Below, piece by piece: positions 63,707 to 64,000 of a stretch of 64,000 nucleotides of DNA. Every line of letters begins with the position of its first letter. Within the stretch, counting starts at the first letter, position 1. The position numbers were made by a program, and so were the translations under genes. A model generated the notes under the pieces. That model was not told where the DNA came from and made no database searches. It was given only the letters and a program-made list of their open reading frames with translations. The DNA is from an uncultured Bacteroidota bacterium (GTDB lineage Bacteria; Bacteroidota; Bacteroidia; Bacteroidales; P3), in the NCBI GenBank assembly GCA_900545215.1, contig UQXW01000002.1, positions 1-64,000 of the forward strand, in the 5' to 3' direction.

Positions 63707-64000
63707 ATGAAAAAAGTTTGTTTATGCCTCTTGTCGGCATTGTTGACAAGCATTTGCCTGACGGCTCAAACTCTCGGCACGGCTCCTAACGGGGTGTTTA
63801 CGGCAGCCGACATCGAGTATTGGGTCGGAACAGGCAGCAACGAGGCTGCCTTAGTGTTGGTATTCAACGACGGCAAAACGCCTCAGGCTTTGGTTTGGGG
63901 ATACCGTTATGACGGCTCCAAATCAATGAAACAGATGTGCGAGGACATCGCAGCGGCAGATCCGCGGTTCTATTTCCAAGAAGGTTCCGGCGGATTCGTT
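63707..64000 (+). CDS. Secreted protein under cobalamin control (partial, runs off the window)
   Basis: The first 98 codons of a longer gene. The signal peptide (KKVCLCLLSALLTSICLTAQ) is followed by FTAADIEYWVGTGSNEAALV and FNDGKTPQALVWGYRYDG, a module seen in secreted Bacteroidota and other proteins, often near cobalamin riboswitches. With the riboswitch upstream it is likely a B12-handling surface or outer-membrane-associated protein, perhaps working with a BtuB-type transporter beyond the window. The C-terminus, which would show a T9SS tail or anchor, is not available. Confidence 0.8.
   Translation, partial: MKKVCLCLLSALLTSICLTAQTLGTAPNGVFTAADIEYWVGTGSNEAALVLVFNDGKTPQALVWGYRYDGSKSMKQMCEDIAAADPRFYFQEGSGGFV

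Overview
The window looks like chromosomal DNA of a host-associated member of the order Bacteroidales (Bacteroidota); the genus cannot be named from sequence alone. The evidence is: more than a dozen promoter -7 boxes of the Bacteroidota form TAnnTTTG (for example 341-348, 29247-29254, 55084-55091); a secreted protein tail with a type IX secretion (T9SS) C-terminal sorting domain; BspA-like leucine-rich-repeat (LRR_5) proteins; clade-typical fusions (murF-alr, NfnA-NfnB); a clade-typical neighbour pair (DUF4290 protein-murA); an enlarged Rho; and a signal peptidase I with an extra membrane domain.

Layout. 1-2315: a BspA-like LRR gene with a long conserved upstream module. 2370-16100: a defence island transcribed leftward, made of a type I restriction-modification operon (hsdR, hsdM, a GmrSD-like DUF262/DUF1524 nuclease, an AlbA_2/HATPase protein, hsdS), a bank of silent inverted hsdS cassettes, a tyrosine recombinase, and an IS1380-type transposase relic. 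16400-21930: pcrA/uvrD, DUF4290, murA and an arginase-family gene. 21940-31830: a block bracketed by two oppositely oriented IS30 transposase relics, holding an AraC-regulator fragment, a PAP2 phosphatase, a Bcr/CflA efflux pump, glyS, rho, and a second BspA-like LRR gene cut by one in-frame TAG just before its T9SS sorting domain. 31855-38900: namZ, ffh, folD, queE, a membrane protein and a fused NADH-dependent ferredoxin:NADP oxidoreductase. 38970-42290: an accessory patch with three secreted orphans, an RHS-protein relic and a third LRR-type upstream module without its gene. 42293-63063: housekeeping genes (OmpR-family regulator, lepB, S41 protease, pyrG, polysaccharide deacetylase, leuS, rlmD, rpmH, secG, gdhA, murF-alr) interspersed with secreted hypotheticals. 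63320-64000: a cobalamin riboswitch in front of a secreted protein that runs off the window.

How the parts work together. The hsdS region is the most striking system. An expressed two-TRD hsdS and a silent two-TRD copy face each other, and two further second-half TRD cassettes lie between them. Four nested or adjacent inverted-repeat pairs sit exactly at the N-terminal edge and the central helices, next to their likely recombinase. Recombination could combine 2 first TRDs with 4 second TRDs, giving up to 8 DNA specificities for one HsdR/HsdM pair. The same operon carries a probable modified-DNA nuclease (GmrSD type) and an AlbA_2 protein, so defence against unmodified and modified DNA may be co-expressed and phase-variable.

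Decay and exchange mark the accessory regions. LRR genes share a roughly 300-bp upstream module with paired hairpins, present three times. Transposase relics, an RHS relic and a family of short GC-rich palindromic repeats fill most gaps of more than 100 bases. No tRNA, rRNA, CRISPR array or replication origin was recognised.
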